In this document: positions 47,918-59,649 of the stretch, in pieces
Numbering within the stretch: the stretch's first letter is position 1
Layout of the letters: each line of letters opens with the position of its first letter
Assembly (NCBI GenBank): GCA_026027325.1
Contig: JAMSLZ010000007.1
Location: 310,001-374,000, forward strand
Length of the DNA stretch: 64,000 nt
Source: Actinomucor elegans
Taxonomy: Eukaryota; Mucoromycota; Mucoromycetes; Mucorales; Mucoraceae
Direction of reading: 5' to 3'
Position numbers and translations under genes: made by a program
Notes under the pieces: model-generated
What the model saw: the letters and a program-made list of their open reading frames with translations, nothing else
Told to the model about the DNA's origin: nothing
Database searches by the model: none

Positions 47918-50164
47918 TCAGAATCACGTTATTATAATAACTTACCTGACGTAGTAATAGCTCAAACGCCCTTTGCCGCTACATTATAACAGATTCAATC
48001 AAATGAAACATGCTGGTAAAAAGGATATCACCGAATAGTTCACTAAGTACAACTATCGAGCATCTGATATCAGTAACCGTTTTTTCAAGCGTATCCGCTG
48101 ATTTGAGAGTTTGTGAATTATAGATTAAGTATTAACGAAAGAAAGAAAAAGAATGATAGATAGATTTGAAAATTCTCGTTCTTTTTATATAGAAAAAAGA
48201 AGGAAAACATCATTCGATAGAGGATAAGATATAAGCACTTGATTTGAACAAGTTTTCAAGGATCAATACTAAATAAAGTAGTATTAGGAAAGGTGAAGAA
48301 TTATATAACAACACTGTAAGAATACTAAGTACCATTTTTTTTTTTTTTTACATTAAGTATACACTGTGACTCAACTATGCGTCTTTATAGTGTGTGCATA
48401 AAGTGAGCCACGTTTTGCTGATCTACGTATGTATTCAATTTCTTTTTTTTTTTTTTCTTTTTTTTGATCATCTGGAATTGAATATTTGGTTCATCACTGG
48501 AACGACTCGACAAAGATCTTTAAGTCATAAAATCCTCTAGGAAAAAAAAATTAAACTAGATATAGTTTCGAATTTTGAAAGATAAATAGTACAAGCAGTG
48601 CACTGGTTGTTACTTTAATTCTAATAACTAGATCTGAACAAAACAAAAAAAATTGCCCGTAGGTTATATTAATGATATAAAAGGTTCGGCATGAAGCGGC
48701 AGTTTCATATTATACGATTACCGCGTATTTGTTTACTTAAGAGACTAGAAATTTATTACCAGATGATTTTACATATATATAATCACATTGGCCTTGGTGA
48801 TTGAGTACAATGGCCCTCTGAATCATCGACAGAACACTTTATTTCTGAAACTAGTACAGATGAAAAGGTGAAACTTTGAGGATATATATACATATACAAT
48901 TTTTTTTTTATATATTTCTGTTTCATTCATTTATGCAGTTATAATTGCCTGTAAACAAGTATTACAAAACGCCGACATAATAGATACATGCCTGGAAAAA
49001 TCAATGCCATGACTTACAGATACTTCGGTTGCTCCTAGTCAAATACTGAGCAAGATAAGTAGCCCATACTCACAATGAACTATTGCGGCTATTAACAAGA
49101 CTTTTATTTAATCACAATGCAATGAATATACTATATTTGTTAATGATAAATAGCAGATTATATGCATCTCATATTACTTAATGTTAATAATTTGTAGACT
49201 TTGCTTGATCTAACTTACATAGAATTTCTAATTAGTACTACATCATTATTAGGATGGATCACTACATCTACCATCGGCTCATGAATACCTGTAGAGAGTG
49301 TATTCTTAACGCACTTCAGTTGTGAGTGTCCTGCATAAATTAAGATATATAAGCTGTAATATAATGGGCATGCTAATTATATACTTAGTAGTAAAAATGA
49401 TTATTATACTACGCATTTCATTTCTAGTCTCAATATTGGACTCACCTTTGGAATAGTATGATCTTTCCACTTGAACGATCATGGATTGTATAGATTAATA
49501 TAATATCGTCATAATCACAACATTAAATATACAATAATTAGCCTGTGGTAAATATAAACCATTTATCTATTTCATATCTTATGTGGCACCTAAGCTGGAC
49601 ATATAATAATAATATTTGAGATGACCATCAAGGTTGATTTTGACATGATATGTCAATAAACATTCCAATGAACATATGAAAGATGTCTATGAATAACTTT
49701 TATAGGGTATCAAACATACAAGGTATTAATACATTGCATAATGATAGTTATATTACTATAGATTCTTTGGCTATTATTATATAACGATAATGATAGCAAT
49801 AGCATATAATAACAGTAGCAATCATAACCAATAGATATACCAAACAAAGCTAGGGATAATTAAGTAGAATAGAAAATATATAAAGGATACATCTTAAAGA
49901 CTCCACACTACTTTGAATAAAACATCTCTAAAAGACATTAAGGATATTAGCTACGGTTTTTATAACAATATCTAAAATAAAAGTAGGTAGTAGAGAAAGA
50001 AGGAACAGTGCAATAGATAGTTTTTTAGAATGCTAATAATTGTATTTTTAATATTATAGGAAACACAGATTAGAATCTGTATCCCACAGATTATTCAAAT
50101 GGTTTTGAGCAAAATAACACCTTTAAAAATAAGCTATTAAAAGACGAATACACTTACAGGTTGA

Positions 50165-50315
50165 CTGCCATTATGAAGCTTGTATAGCAGTGCGATCATC
50201 GATTATTAGCTTTAATTGCATAGGCGCATGAATTAGATCTGATGAACACATCATCTCTTCGTTGGTTTTGATTAATAAATGTCGTATTTGATAACCAGTA
50301 GCGCATGTTCAAAAC
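50165..50315 (-). repeat. Family B repeat copy, inverted
   Basis: The reverse complement (TTTTGAACATGCGCTACTGG ... AGATCTAATTCATGCGCC ... GCACTGCTATACAAGCTTCA) matches 36563-36710 with few mismatches and small gaps. Both copies share an open phrase around CSxDLIHxPxxLKL, suggesting a coding ancestor. Confidence 0.65.
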
Positions 50316-51404
50316 AAACTATCATTGGCATTGAGGTTACTGTATTCTTAAAAATGATTATAAGCAGCTGTTTAATAGTGCGAATGACCAGTAAAGTGGG
50401 CTGTTCAATGTTATAAGTAAAGAGTTTAAAGGAAAAATGAGTGATGCAGACTTAAAAGAATTCGTAAATCGCATTGTTGATCCGAACAAAATATATATTC
50501 AATTAACTACATGTTCTTGACGAGTAATCTTGACATTTAGATGTAGTAGTCCATCACATACGTTTTTCTGTAGGATTATTTGTTTAGCTCAAACTCTGGC
50601 AACGTCTCTTTACTGGTATATAATGCATCTGTGTGTCCTTCCTATGTCGCCAGATAGGCATTCCCTTCCTTAATTTCTCATTAGTAAAAACTAAATGCAA
50701 GGAACTGTTGTAATCTATTAAATATCTGCTGAAACTACATATTAAATAAAGATATTGAATTGAATGAAACTTTATTGAGGACATTTTTGTACTGATTAAT
50801 GAATTTTGTTACACGAACAGCCAACAGTCCATTGTTGATCCTATTGTGTTTCCAAGTGAATGGGACTATGACATCCCTTCTAAATGATGCGACTGTTTGA
50901 GGTTAGGAACATATAGTTGACTCCTTCGTTTCTGTAAACTACCTTTTTTTTTATTAATCGCAATTATAGCAGCGCTTTTATTTTTGGTAAAGAAAAAGAT
51001 ATTTGAATCAATGACAGCAATTATATGTACGTAGTACACTGATGAATCCAAATTTATCTAAGCACCATCATTTGAAAACCTCTTGTTGGGGACAAAAACA
51101 ACTGCTCTTCTGCATAAGATACGAGCAGACTTCTTCGGCGATAGAATAGGACATTTGTAATAGTCTGTATACTAACAGCGAATGCCATTTAAAAGCAGTG
51201 TATGTCTCTATGTTTAAAAGGAAAATTAAGTCTTAGAGATTAAACTGTATGTCAACAAGTTTATGTCTATGCACCAATGACATTAAATATAGAGCCAGGT
51301 GTCGTATTGTGGAATCCAAAAGTAAAAGGGATAGTTTCTTTAATGGTGATAGTAATTTTTTTTTTACGATATAATAATAAACAGCAAGTATATAACAATA
51401 GCAA

Positions 51405-54400
51405 TCATCGTCTTGGATAACCAGAAGAATTACGATGGTTATTCAACACTAAATGGAAGAGTGCCTGTGTATCTGGCTTTTGACTATGTGACATACAAAC
51501 ATGGATGACAGGCTTATCCGTACCACCGTTATAGTAAGCTAAACGAATATTTTCACCTGAGATGATTTGAACAAGTTCGCCCTAAATGGTCGTTAATATA
51601 GTGTAGCAATATTACTTTTTTTTGCATATATATACTTACGTTTTCAACTCGACGAATTTCGATAAAGTAAGGATCAATACCAATGATATAAGGATGCTCG
51701 TACACTGTATGAGTAGGTGTACCTTCCCAATCGCAGACAGTAGGAGGACTATTTAAACGAGATCAATAAACTATGCTATTCAAACAAGTATTAGACTTAC
51801 TTTCTTCTATCAGCTCTTGGAACCAAAGAACCGTTTCTATTATTGACGTAGAACGCAAATTTGTCATAACATAGCAGGAATTTGTCATTGATACGGTACA
51901 TTGCCAATGGTTTTAATGGCTCAGTGTGTCGTACTACAAAATTGAATTCAGGGTTTACTGAATCAGGAATTTCACGGTTCACAGTCAAGTTTTCAGGATC
52001 AATGAGCTCGAAACCGCGTTCACAGACTACGTTCAATTTGGACTTTAAGAAATGAATGTTGATAGAGTCTGCACCAACATAAAAGTCCTAAATTAAATGA
52101 GTTTTAGCAACAAATCATCTTTTATCCAATGTAATTTTACCTTGTATTTCTTGAACCATCTTAGATAATCAGGTCGATTACTGAAGATAGAGGGCCGGTG
52201 GGTTAATAACTTTTCATTCTTTGGATCACGCAAATCGCAAAATGGTTCAAGAGCAGTAAACACACTAGCAGAGTTCTTCTTTTTCTTGAATACTAACATA
52301 TCGCGCCCATTACAGATACCAATCTGGAAGAAATTGACATGTTGGGCAATTTCCACTTCAATACGATCAATTGCTCTGGTGTTAGATTTGGAATCAAGGG
52401 CATCCACGGGATAAGCACGCAGTGCTTTTTCAGTCAATACAATCAAAATATGATATTTTTCCATGACAGCTAATTGGATTACACTTTCACATTGGATAAT
52501 ACGGCGCACCGAATTATCCTGACCTTCTGTCTTGAAGAACACACCGTTATCTGTACCAATAGCAATCTTCTTTTCCTTATTCATTGAAGTAAATGGTACT
52601 GAGCAATTGACACGGGTCGTCGTGCCTGTAGACTGACCAGATCCAATATTTCTAAAGTTGACATCATCCAATGGTCTCAGTTCAAACACATCTGAATCGC
52701 CTTGACGTTTCTTGAGTGAGGCCTTGGCATCGTCGATGGCCTTTGTCCATGTTTGTTTTTCTTCCAAGGAAGAGCAAAAGAAGGGATAGACGGAACCACC
52801 TCGAGCGCCCAAATGATGCAAGATCAGAGTGGTGGCTACACCATTGGGAATCGTATAAGAGTTTGCAGTGCCAGACATTTGGAAACGCATGTTGGTTGCA
52901 TTGTTTTGTACTACTAGCAACTGCAATGGAATAGGTTTTCGCCAGATACGATATTCTTCGCCAGTACTGGTCTTGCGTACTTTGGTCATCACTAGCATAT
53001 GATCAAAAACGAATGCAAATACATCGTTCTTGTCCACGTCCAATGCGCCACTGCGACGTTTGAGCATACCTTTGTGATATAAGCGACGGTTGGGATCATT
53101 CAATTGTAAGTCGTACAATTCACCTTGCTTGAACGAAATACGATCGCGGATATCCAAAATGGCAAGACGTTTCTTGATATGTGTTGCTGCGTTATCGGCT
53201 TTGGTGGCTACTGAACGAATGATATCGTAACTACGAGTCAAAAAGACATGATCGGGATGGTCTTCGGGTGTCTTTTTCAAGAGTGCTTCGATTAATAATG
53301 GATAACGTTGCATACGGGTTACTGGACTGAGCAGATAATGCCAAATGGGTAAACGATTAGTACGGTCGTGCTTGGCTAATTCTTTAGTGAACTTTTCAAA
53401 TTCTGGATTTTGCTTGATTTCTACTTCTGCCAAATATTTGGCCAACAGGGCATGAGGACTGTATTTGACGTAAGCTTCTTCAAAGAACTGCATGTGCTGT
53501 ACCAAAATATCACCAATAGTAGGAACACATTCACGGTCGTATTGACGGTAACGAACCAGCATGTCTTTGAACAAGGATTCACTCATTTGATGTAGTTCTT
53601 GATAGTTATTAAAGACTGTGCTGATAAAGTTAGATGTACGATCAGGTTCGATAACTCCAGATTCTTCAATTCCTTTCACAATGACCTATAATTATATAAG
53701 CATCTATACAAATGATATCTATATAGATTACCTCATGAAGAATGGTTAAATCAGCCAAATACTTTTCTTCTGAATAAATAGTTTCATTAATGACTTCCTG
53801 TCTTCCAATCTCTTTGCGATCCAAGGAGGCAAGAAACTCTCTATCCATTCTAGCAGACCAAGCATCGTGTGACACCAGCTATATTATTTGTAGTAAGTAT
53901 ATATATTTATATATACAAACAACCCAATACTGCTTACCCAACCACCAGCAGGAGAACTAGTAGTATGATGAAAGGCTTCTTGGTGCGTAGTCGTTTCAAC
54001 CTAAATATAAGTTAGGTATACGTTTTCACTTATTCAAAAGACTCACCTTGGCATTCACAATAAAGTCTTTGCCCGTGTTAGGGCAAGATTCAGAGTAACA
54101 GCCGCTCATGCCTGGCCTACAGGTAGGACTATAACAGGGTGTCAAGCTTGGTAAGACACCAACTGGAGTATAATCATCCGAAATATCCTCTTCTAAGAAA
54201 TATGTATCATCAGCATTTACACTGTTCGAGATCAAAGACTTTTGTGAATATTGCGTAGGTGAGAACAGTGCAGGATTAGATCGCATCAAAGCGCTTGCCA
54301 CCAAAATACAATAATCATCGGGTACTTGATCCTTGAGTAAATTACGAATGATAGTGACAGCTTCTGAGCCCGTAAAAGACTCGTTGTATTCACTAGCACA

Positions 54401-54626
54401 CCACAATTCACGGACGTTTTCAAGGCCTTTAACAGCACGGATAAACTGAATGGATAATAGGGAAAGTAAACCATAATTAGGCTCAGCGGGCTTCTTCTCT
54501 TCTACTGCCAACACAGCCTCAGATTCTACTGTAGCCATAGGAATCACTTCAAATTGACGCGCTTCATTTTCAAGTTGAAGTTGGCCTACATGCTGTTCAA
54601 GTTCCTGATGTTGTTCAAGCTCCTGG

Positions 54627-54682
<56 letters not shown>

Positions 54683-55754
54683 TTGCTGTTGTTGTGAAGT
54701 GAAATAATGAGCAGTAGGATCCACATATTGTACACCTTGAGGTTGAATAATTGGCTGAGTAACTGGAGGCTCAACTGGGCTATGTTCGTTGACCCGGTGC
54801 GTACCAAAATACTCTTCCTCTTCATCACTGCTTGTATCAGGTGAAACAGGGATAAAAGGTACCTCACCATTCGCATTTGTATCCGCTTCAGGCAGAAAAT
54901 CGTATCGAGGACGTTCAATAGTCATGATCATGTTGTTACGGAGTGAAGACTGGGTTCTGCGGTGTGTGGATCGCTGTGGTTGAGGTCTAAAACCAGCAGG
55001 CAAAGGAGAATAGGTATTTGAAGCTGTAGGTGTACTATAGCTAACATTAGGAGCAGGAGGAGGGGTAAGAGTATTAGTATCAGAGACATGACTAACAAAG
55101 TTGGGTCGATATGAATTATCGATGAACTCTTGTGTGGCGTCACGGTATCCTACTGCAGGATATACTGCTTGATTCATACCAGGAGAACCTGGAGGAGTTC
55201 CTTTGTATTGAACAGGAGGGTATACACTCGTTTGATCGAGACTACTACTAGAAGCATGTCTTTGATGGTGTTGGTATTGGGGTACTGGCATTGGCATATT
55301 GGAAGGAGGATAAGACTCGTTGGTAACTGAAGAAACTCTTTGAGGTAGAGGTGTTGCAGGTAATGGATGGCCATTGTTGGTAGGTGGAGGCGGATAACCA
55401 TAGCTATTTTCAGATGGATAATAGTACTTGCTGGAGCCTTCCTCTCTGAAACTACCATTAGTACTGCTATCAACACGCGGTGGAAGTGCTGGTGGAGGTC
55501 CAATATCATTATTTGATGGTGGATAATAGTTATAATACTAGTTTTTACAATGAGTTCACAAGCACCATAACCGAGAAATACAAACTTACATTATTGTTAT
55601 ACTGTTGTTCAGAATGATATGAAGGATTACTAGAATACGAACCACCAGGCCGAGTTTGGCCTACAAGTGAATTCAACATGGCATCGACCTCATCTTGAGC
55701 ATTCGTATTATGATCGCCGCCATAATAATGCTGTTGATGCTGCTGATTTGACAT
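51405..55754 (-). CDS. Rho1 exchange factor, DEP-DH-PH-CNH (Rom2-like, 1327 aa)
   Basis: Eight minus-strand exons: 55590-55754, 54047-55537, 53938-54000, 53732-53878, 52141-53685, 51801-52087, 51640-51748, 51405-51581 (3984 nt). Domain order: disordered Pro/Ser/Gln-rich N-terminus (1-405, with a ~20-residue Gln run), DEP (about 408-485, VRELWCASEYNESFTGSEAV), DH (about 595-795, EVINETIYSEEKYLADLTIL ... YLLSPVTRMQRYPLL), PH (about 830-965), and CNH/citron domain (about 985-1290, PFTSMNKEKKIAIGTDNGVF ... GELVQIISGENIRL). This is the architecture of yeast Rom1/Rom2 and S. pombe Rgf proteins, which activate Rho1 for cell-wall integrity and glucan synthesis. Confidence 0.95.
54628..54694. repeat. 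CTG/TTG (Gln codon) tract
   Basis: About 22 consecutive Gln codons (minus-strand CAG/CAA mix) in the N-terminus of the Rom2-like gene. Length is likely to vary between strains. Confidence 0.85.
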
Positions 55755-58048
55755 TCCCTTTATAATGAATAAGAAAGAAAGAAAGGATATCTAATAAGAA
55801 AAAAGATAAATTTAGATTAATCTCAGTTATATTGACCTATAATACACTCAACAGCTCTTTGGTTTCGGTTCTGACTTGTAAGAAGCGAGAGACAGCAAGG
55901 CAAGCGATCACCTTTGTCTTCTTCTCTATTTAAATGTCCTGATATAACTTGAAGCTCTTCGTTAATGAATCAAAGGCTTTTTATCTATGAAGGATGCTTA
56001 TTCTCGTGACGCGTTAGTATGTGTATCACATTAAATATGGGGAAACATGTATCAGGCACAATGTTACGCCTATTTCCTAAGTTCACTTTGATACTGTATA
56101 GAAATATGTGTCCTTGGCAAGAGTTTTCATATACTTTTGCATTAGTGCATGTTTGGGAAACAGTATCTAATTGATATACTATATATGCGGTTTCATGACT
56201 GCGCTACTTGGTCAGCGAAAAATGCCATAATATGCCACTGAGTCACGAAATCATATCTACTACATCAACCAATCGAGGGAATTCTTTGATCCTCAGGCAG
56301 CTTATAGAGAAAAACATGGGGTTTCTTTTTTTTTTTTTGTAACTATACTTTAATACAAACAGATGCTTGAAATAAAAGTTGATACACTCGCGTTATTTTC
56401 TATGGTTGTCGGAGATTTAGCGTTAGGGTGAAAATGGTACAGTTTTAGATAAGACCTCAAGGGTTAAGCTCAAAAGTTCAATTTTTTTTATGGGGCATAA
56501 AATTGCTACTTTCGAAGTATAGTTTATGCCTACCTTAGGTCCCATATATTAGTATATAAGCAAAATATTTATTTGCATTTTTTTTATCTTAAGGAACACG
56601 CAGATTAGAGATAAATTTAAAAAAGTAGGAAAAATCTGCTTTCAATAAGAATTTTACTGTTGTCTAACTTTGTTCATACAACTCAGGTGTATCTGATGAT
56701 TTACGTTATTCAAAAATTGATTTTTAAAGAATATCAAGAAATCTCTTTTAGATATCTAAAACTGGCTAGAAAAACCAATTAATACAGATTATCTCGATCG
56801 ATCCAAATAGGCCGATCTTTTTTTCGAATTAATATCTTTACAATAAAGTAATATTTTCGCTCATGAGTAAGAAAAAAAATACGCTAGGAGTTGTCATTGT
56901 CATGAGTATATCTTCCATTCTGCGAAAATAGTAGTATTTAAACCACAATTAACTTTTTTGGAAAGAGATTTTTCGCGAAACTGAGTCGTCTCAAATGGGA
57001 AGACTTTGATGTTCAAAAATATAGCTTTATTTGGAAACATTTATATAGGAATTACAATAATCATTTTAACGAGCTTGTATTTGAAAGGTTTTACATAGCT
57101 GTATGCGATGGTAACTTTGGGAGTATATTATAAAGAAAATAATAAGAATGAAAACTGAATGATAACTGGAAGAGTAATTAAGAAAATACTCGTTAGGTAG
57201 TCTACCTGAACAAAATAACACTAGAATGCGAAGAAAGTCCTTACAGTTTGGCAAAAAAGAATCAGTTTATTAATCAGCCTAAAAGGATCAGTTAACCTGC
57301 ATTTCATGACGTCTAATCTGATTTTAGTGGCAAAGAGTTTTCAATGTGCAATACCTCGGTCAACACGGTTTGTACAGGGTTCAATGATAAATCAAGAGAT
57401 GTAAAGCAAGGCATACACTATGCTTGAATTTTAAGACACACTTGAAGAATTTACCAATTTCTTTATATTTATTTGATACTAATGAACCAAGTCCTTAGAT
57501 ATATAAAATGGCATCCAAAAATTCTCTTAAATAGTCTCAAATGAGAGGAACAATACAATATTAGAAAATATATCTCGAAAATGGCTTTCATTATACAAAG
57601 TTTTGGAAAATCGGAGCAAGCACAGCAGAGGCCGTACTTCATAATACTAATTGATTGGATAACTGGGGTTTAATAAAAGTATACGCAGTTAATGATTGGC
57701 TAGAGGTGATTCAATAATAAAACGGCGACCCTGAATACATGCACCTGGCAGAATATCACTTTATCTACCAAAGCAGTGCTAGTAACATACAAGTATACCT
57801 CGGTCTGGAGCGTGTAGTTAATCTTTTTTTTTTCTCGTATACTATTCACACAAACAATCTTTTACCAAATTATAAATGAAAATCTAGGGATAGGCTAGAT
57901 GTAGACCCATTAAGCTATCATTCATAATAATACATGTCCAAACAATTTCGGTTGATCTTTGTTGATTGGGGCTCCAAGTTTTCATATTGGGTTTATTTTA
58001 TTATAAAAAAAAACTATTTACAGGTACAATTTCTCGAGGTCAACTCTT
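55755..58048. other. Intergenic region, no gene seen
   Basis: About 2.3 kb of AT-rich DNA between two minus-strand genes, holding the Rom2-like promoter and the CBP6-like 3' flank. A poly-T run lies near 56326-56339. No supported gene or RNA. Confidence 0.55.
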
Positions 58049-58461
58049 TTATTTCGATTGACCTAATAGCTTAGCCAAGAATCCTTGACTTCCATCCTTG
58101 TTTGCGCCGAGCGATGAGACTAGGCCAGAGTAATAATTAGGATTACTGGCAGGTGTCAAAATTTTTTCAGACAAAGGATACTGTATATAAAGAGTTAATG
58201 AATTAGAATGTTTAGTTGTTGATCCAACCATACCTTTTCTTTGAATTCATTATACAAGAGTTTTTCCAAAGCGACTAATTCTTTTTGAGCTTTTGCAAAG
58301 TCTAAAGGTTCTTCATTAGACAATGGCTTTTTAAAAGTTTCTTCAACGCGAGTAGACAAGATCTGTTTTAGATCACGCGTAGGTCTGACTTTATCAACAG
58401 GCCATTTCTGAACTACTTTTAAAAAAGAACGATATAAGGGTTGGATTTCGGTAGCAGACAT
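58049..58461 (-). CDS. Complex III assembly factor Cbp6/UQCC2-like (119 aa)
   Basis: Two minus-strand exons: 58234-58461 and 58049-58180 (360 nt). The N-terminus contains LYRSFLKVVQKWPVDKVRPT followed by RDLKQILSTRVEETF, matching the WPVD..(R)xRDLxxxxRxRV pattern of UQCC2/Cbp6. With its partner Cbp3/UQCC1, the protein supports translation and early assembly of mitochondrial cytochrome b. Length is close to that of human UQCC2. It lies 77 bp downstream of HOP2 in the same orientation, so the HOP2 terminator and this promoter must overlap or nearly so. Confidence 0.82.
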
Positions 58462-58538
58462 GTTTATTGTATGAAAAGAAAGCCAGGGTTCCATTATCAA
58501 TTGGGCAGAGGTTATATGTTAATTGAGTTTCAATTCAA

Positions 58539-59478
58539 TTACTGCTGTAACGGATCTTTCTCAAATGGAATTGGATCATCTTCAATACCAAGTTCTTCCT
58601 TTAGTTCACTTGGGTTACCAGGATAATGTTCTGTCACAGTTTTGAATATATCACGAAACTATCAGAAGCATAAATATGAGATCTAGCTTAAGCAAGTCAT
58701 TTCTTACCATGCTGCGTCTCTTTTTCCATAGGTTACGGCTGCTGTCGTATTCATCATTTGTACGCTTTCTTTTCTCAGGCGGAATCAATACAGTACCACT
58801 CTTTAGATTGTCTAATCTTCGTTGAATATCATCATTCTATGAAACCAAGAAGTCTTAGGGACGAAGGACTCTATTCTACAGATGTGAAAATTACTTCTTT
58901 TTGCAGTTTCTCGATCAATGATTTAGTATCAGCTGTCGTTGGTTCACTAGTTATAGCATTCAATACTATTACAAAGGCAAGTAAGAGACACATGCAGCTT
59001 TAATCCAATAATAGTAATCTTACAGTGCTCAAGCTTCTTGTTTTCATCCAATAATTCTTCATTCTTCTCTACAAGCGTAGCAGCAGATCTTTCAATTTCC
59101 TCTATCTCAGCTGCTGATGGTATATCATTTGTATTTTGTTTTACTGCGTAGATGATGGTTTTTCCGTATGTTTTTGATATGACAGATTGATCCTCAATCA
59201 GCTTTTCAAGTGCCTTGACAATTGCACCTTTTGTATATTTCGCGTGCAAGTTGTTGTATATATCAGCTATTTAGATAGATATGAATACCAAAAAAAAAAA
59301 AAGGCCAACAGGCAAAGACTACGTACTAGCACTATAAGGTCTATTTGTCTTGGTTAAATACTCAAGTACCGCAGTTTCTTTTAGTCAAAATACAATATGT
59401 TAATGAATTCAATGCATTGTCTGGATGTGTTTATATCGCACCTTCTTCTTTTTTATTACTTCCTTTCTTTTTTGCCAT
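58539..59478 (-). CDS. HOP2: Hop2/TBPIP meiotic pairing protein (216 aa)
   Basis: Six minus-strand exons: 59442-59478, 59327-59377, 59024-59266, 58895-58965, 58708-58836, 58539-58658 (651 nt). The N-terminal winged helix reads VLEYLTKTNRPYSATDIYNN ... KALEKLIEDQSVISKTYGKTIIY, the core signature of Hop2. A coiled coil (about 85-140) and the C-terminal helical region (RRSMFRDIFKTVTEHYPGNP, then ELKEELGIEDD) follow. Length matches yeast and animal Hop2 (about 215-220 aa). Hop2 works with Mnd1 to help Dmc1/Rad51 pair homologous chromosomes in meiosis. The acceptor at 58965/58966 (TTTGTAATAG) is chosen because the alternative CTAG gives a stop. Confidence 0.93.
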
Positions 59479-59649
59479 TGTGATGTAGTTTTAGAGCAAA
59501 AAGAAAAGAAATACACAATAAAAGGTCAATGCTTTTGGAGACAGAAATGGTGTGTCCGTAGGACCAGGCCCAGAACTGATACCATGAGGTTTTTTTCTGT
59601 ATCGCTTTTCTCGACATTATATTAGATTCTACAAAACAAAAAAGACGAA
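59479..59649. promoter_or_regulatory. Divergent promoter, HOP2 / hydrolase-phosphatase
   Basis: 171 bp between two starts, so both genes share one short promoter. A Myb/URS1-like meiotic element was not recognised. Confidence 0.45.

Larger units (their letters stand above)
47714..51404. other. Gene-poor AT-rich region; FZO1 promoter and family B copy
   Basis: About 3.7 kb. The first 250 bp is the FZO1 upstream region. Beyond it are poly-T runs (48338-48350, 48441-48467), very AT-rich sequence and a family B copy at 50165-50315. No supported gene. Confidence 0.55.

Noticed and set aside
54586..54918. Minus-strand Ser/Asn-rich frame in the Rom2-like gene
   Set aside because: It is the Gln-repeat tract read in another frame (AGC/AAC), wholly inside a real exon.
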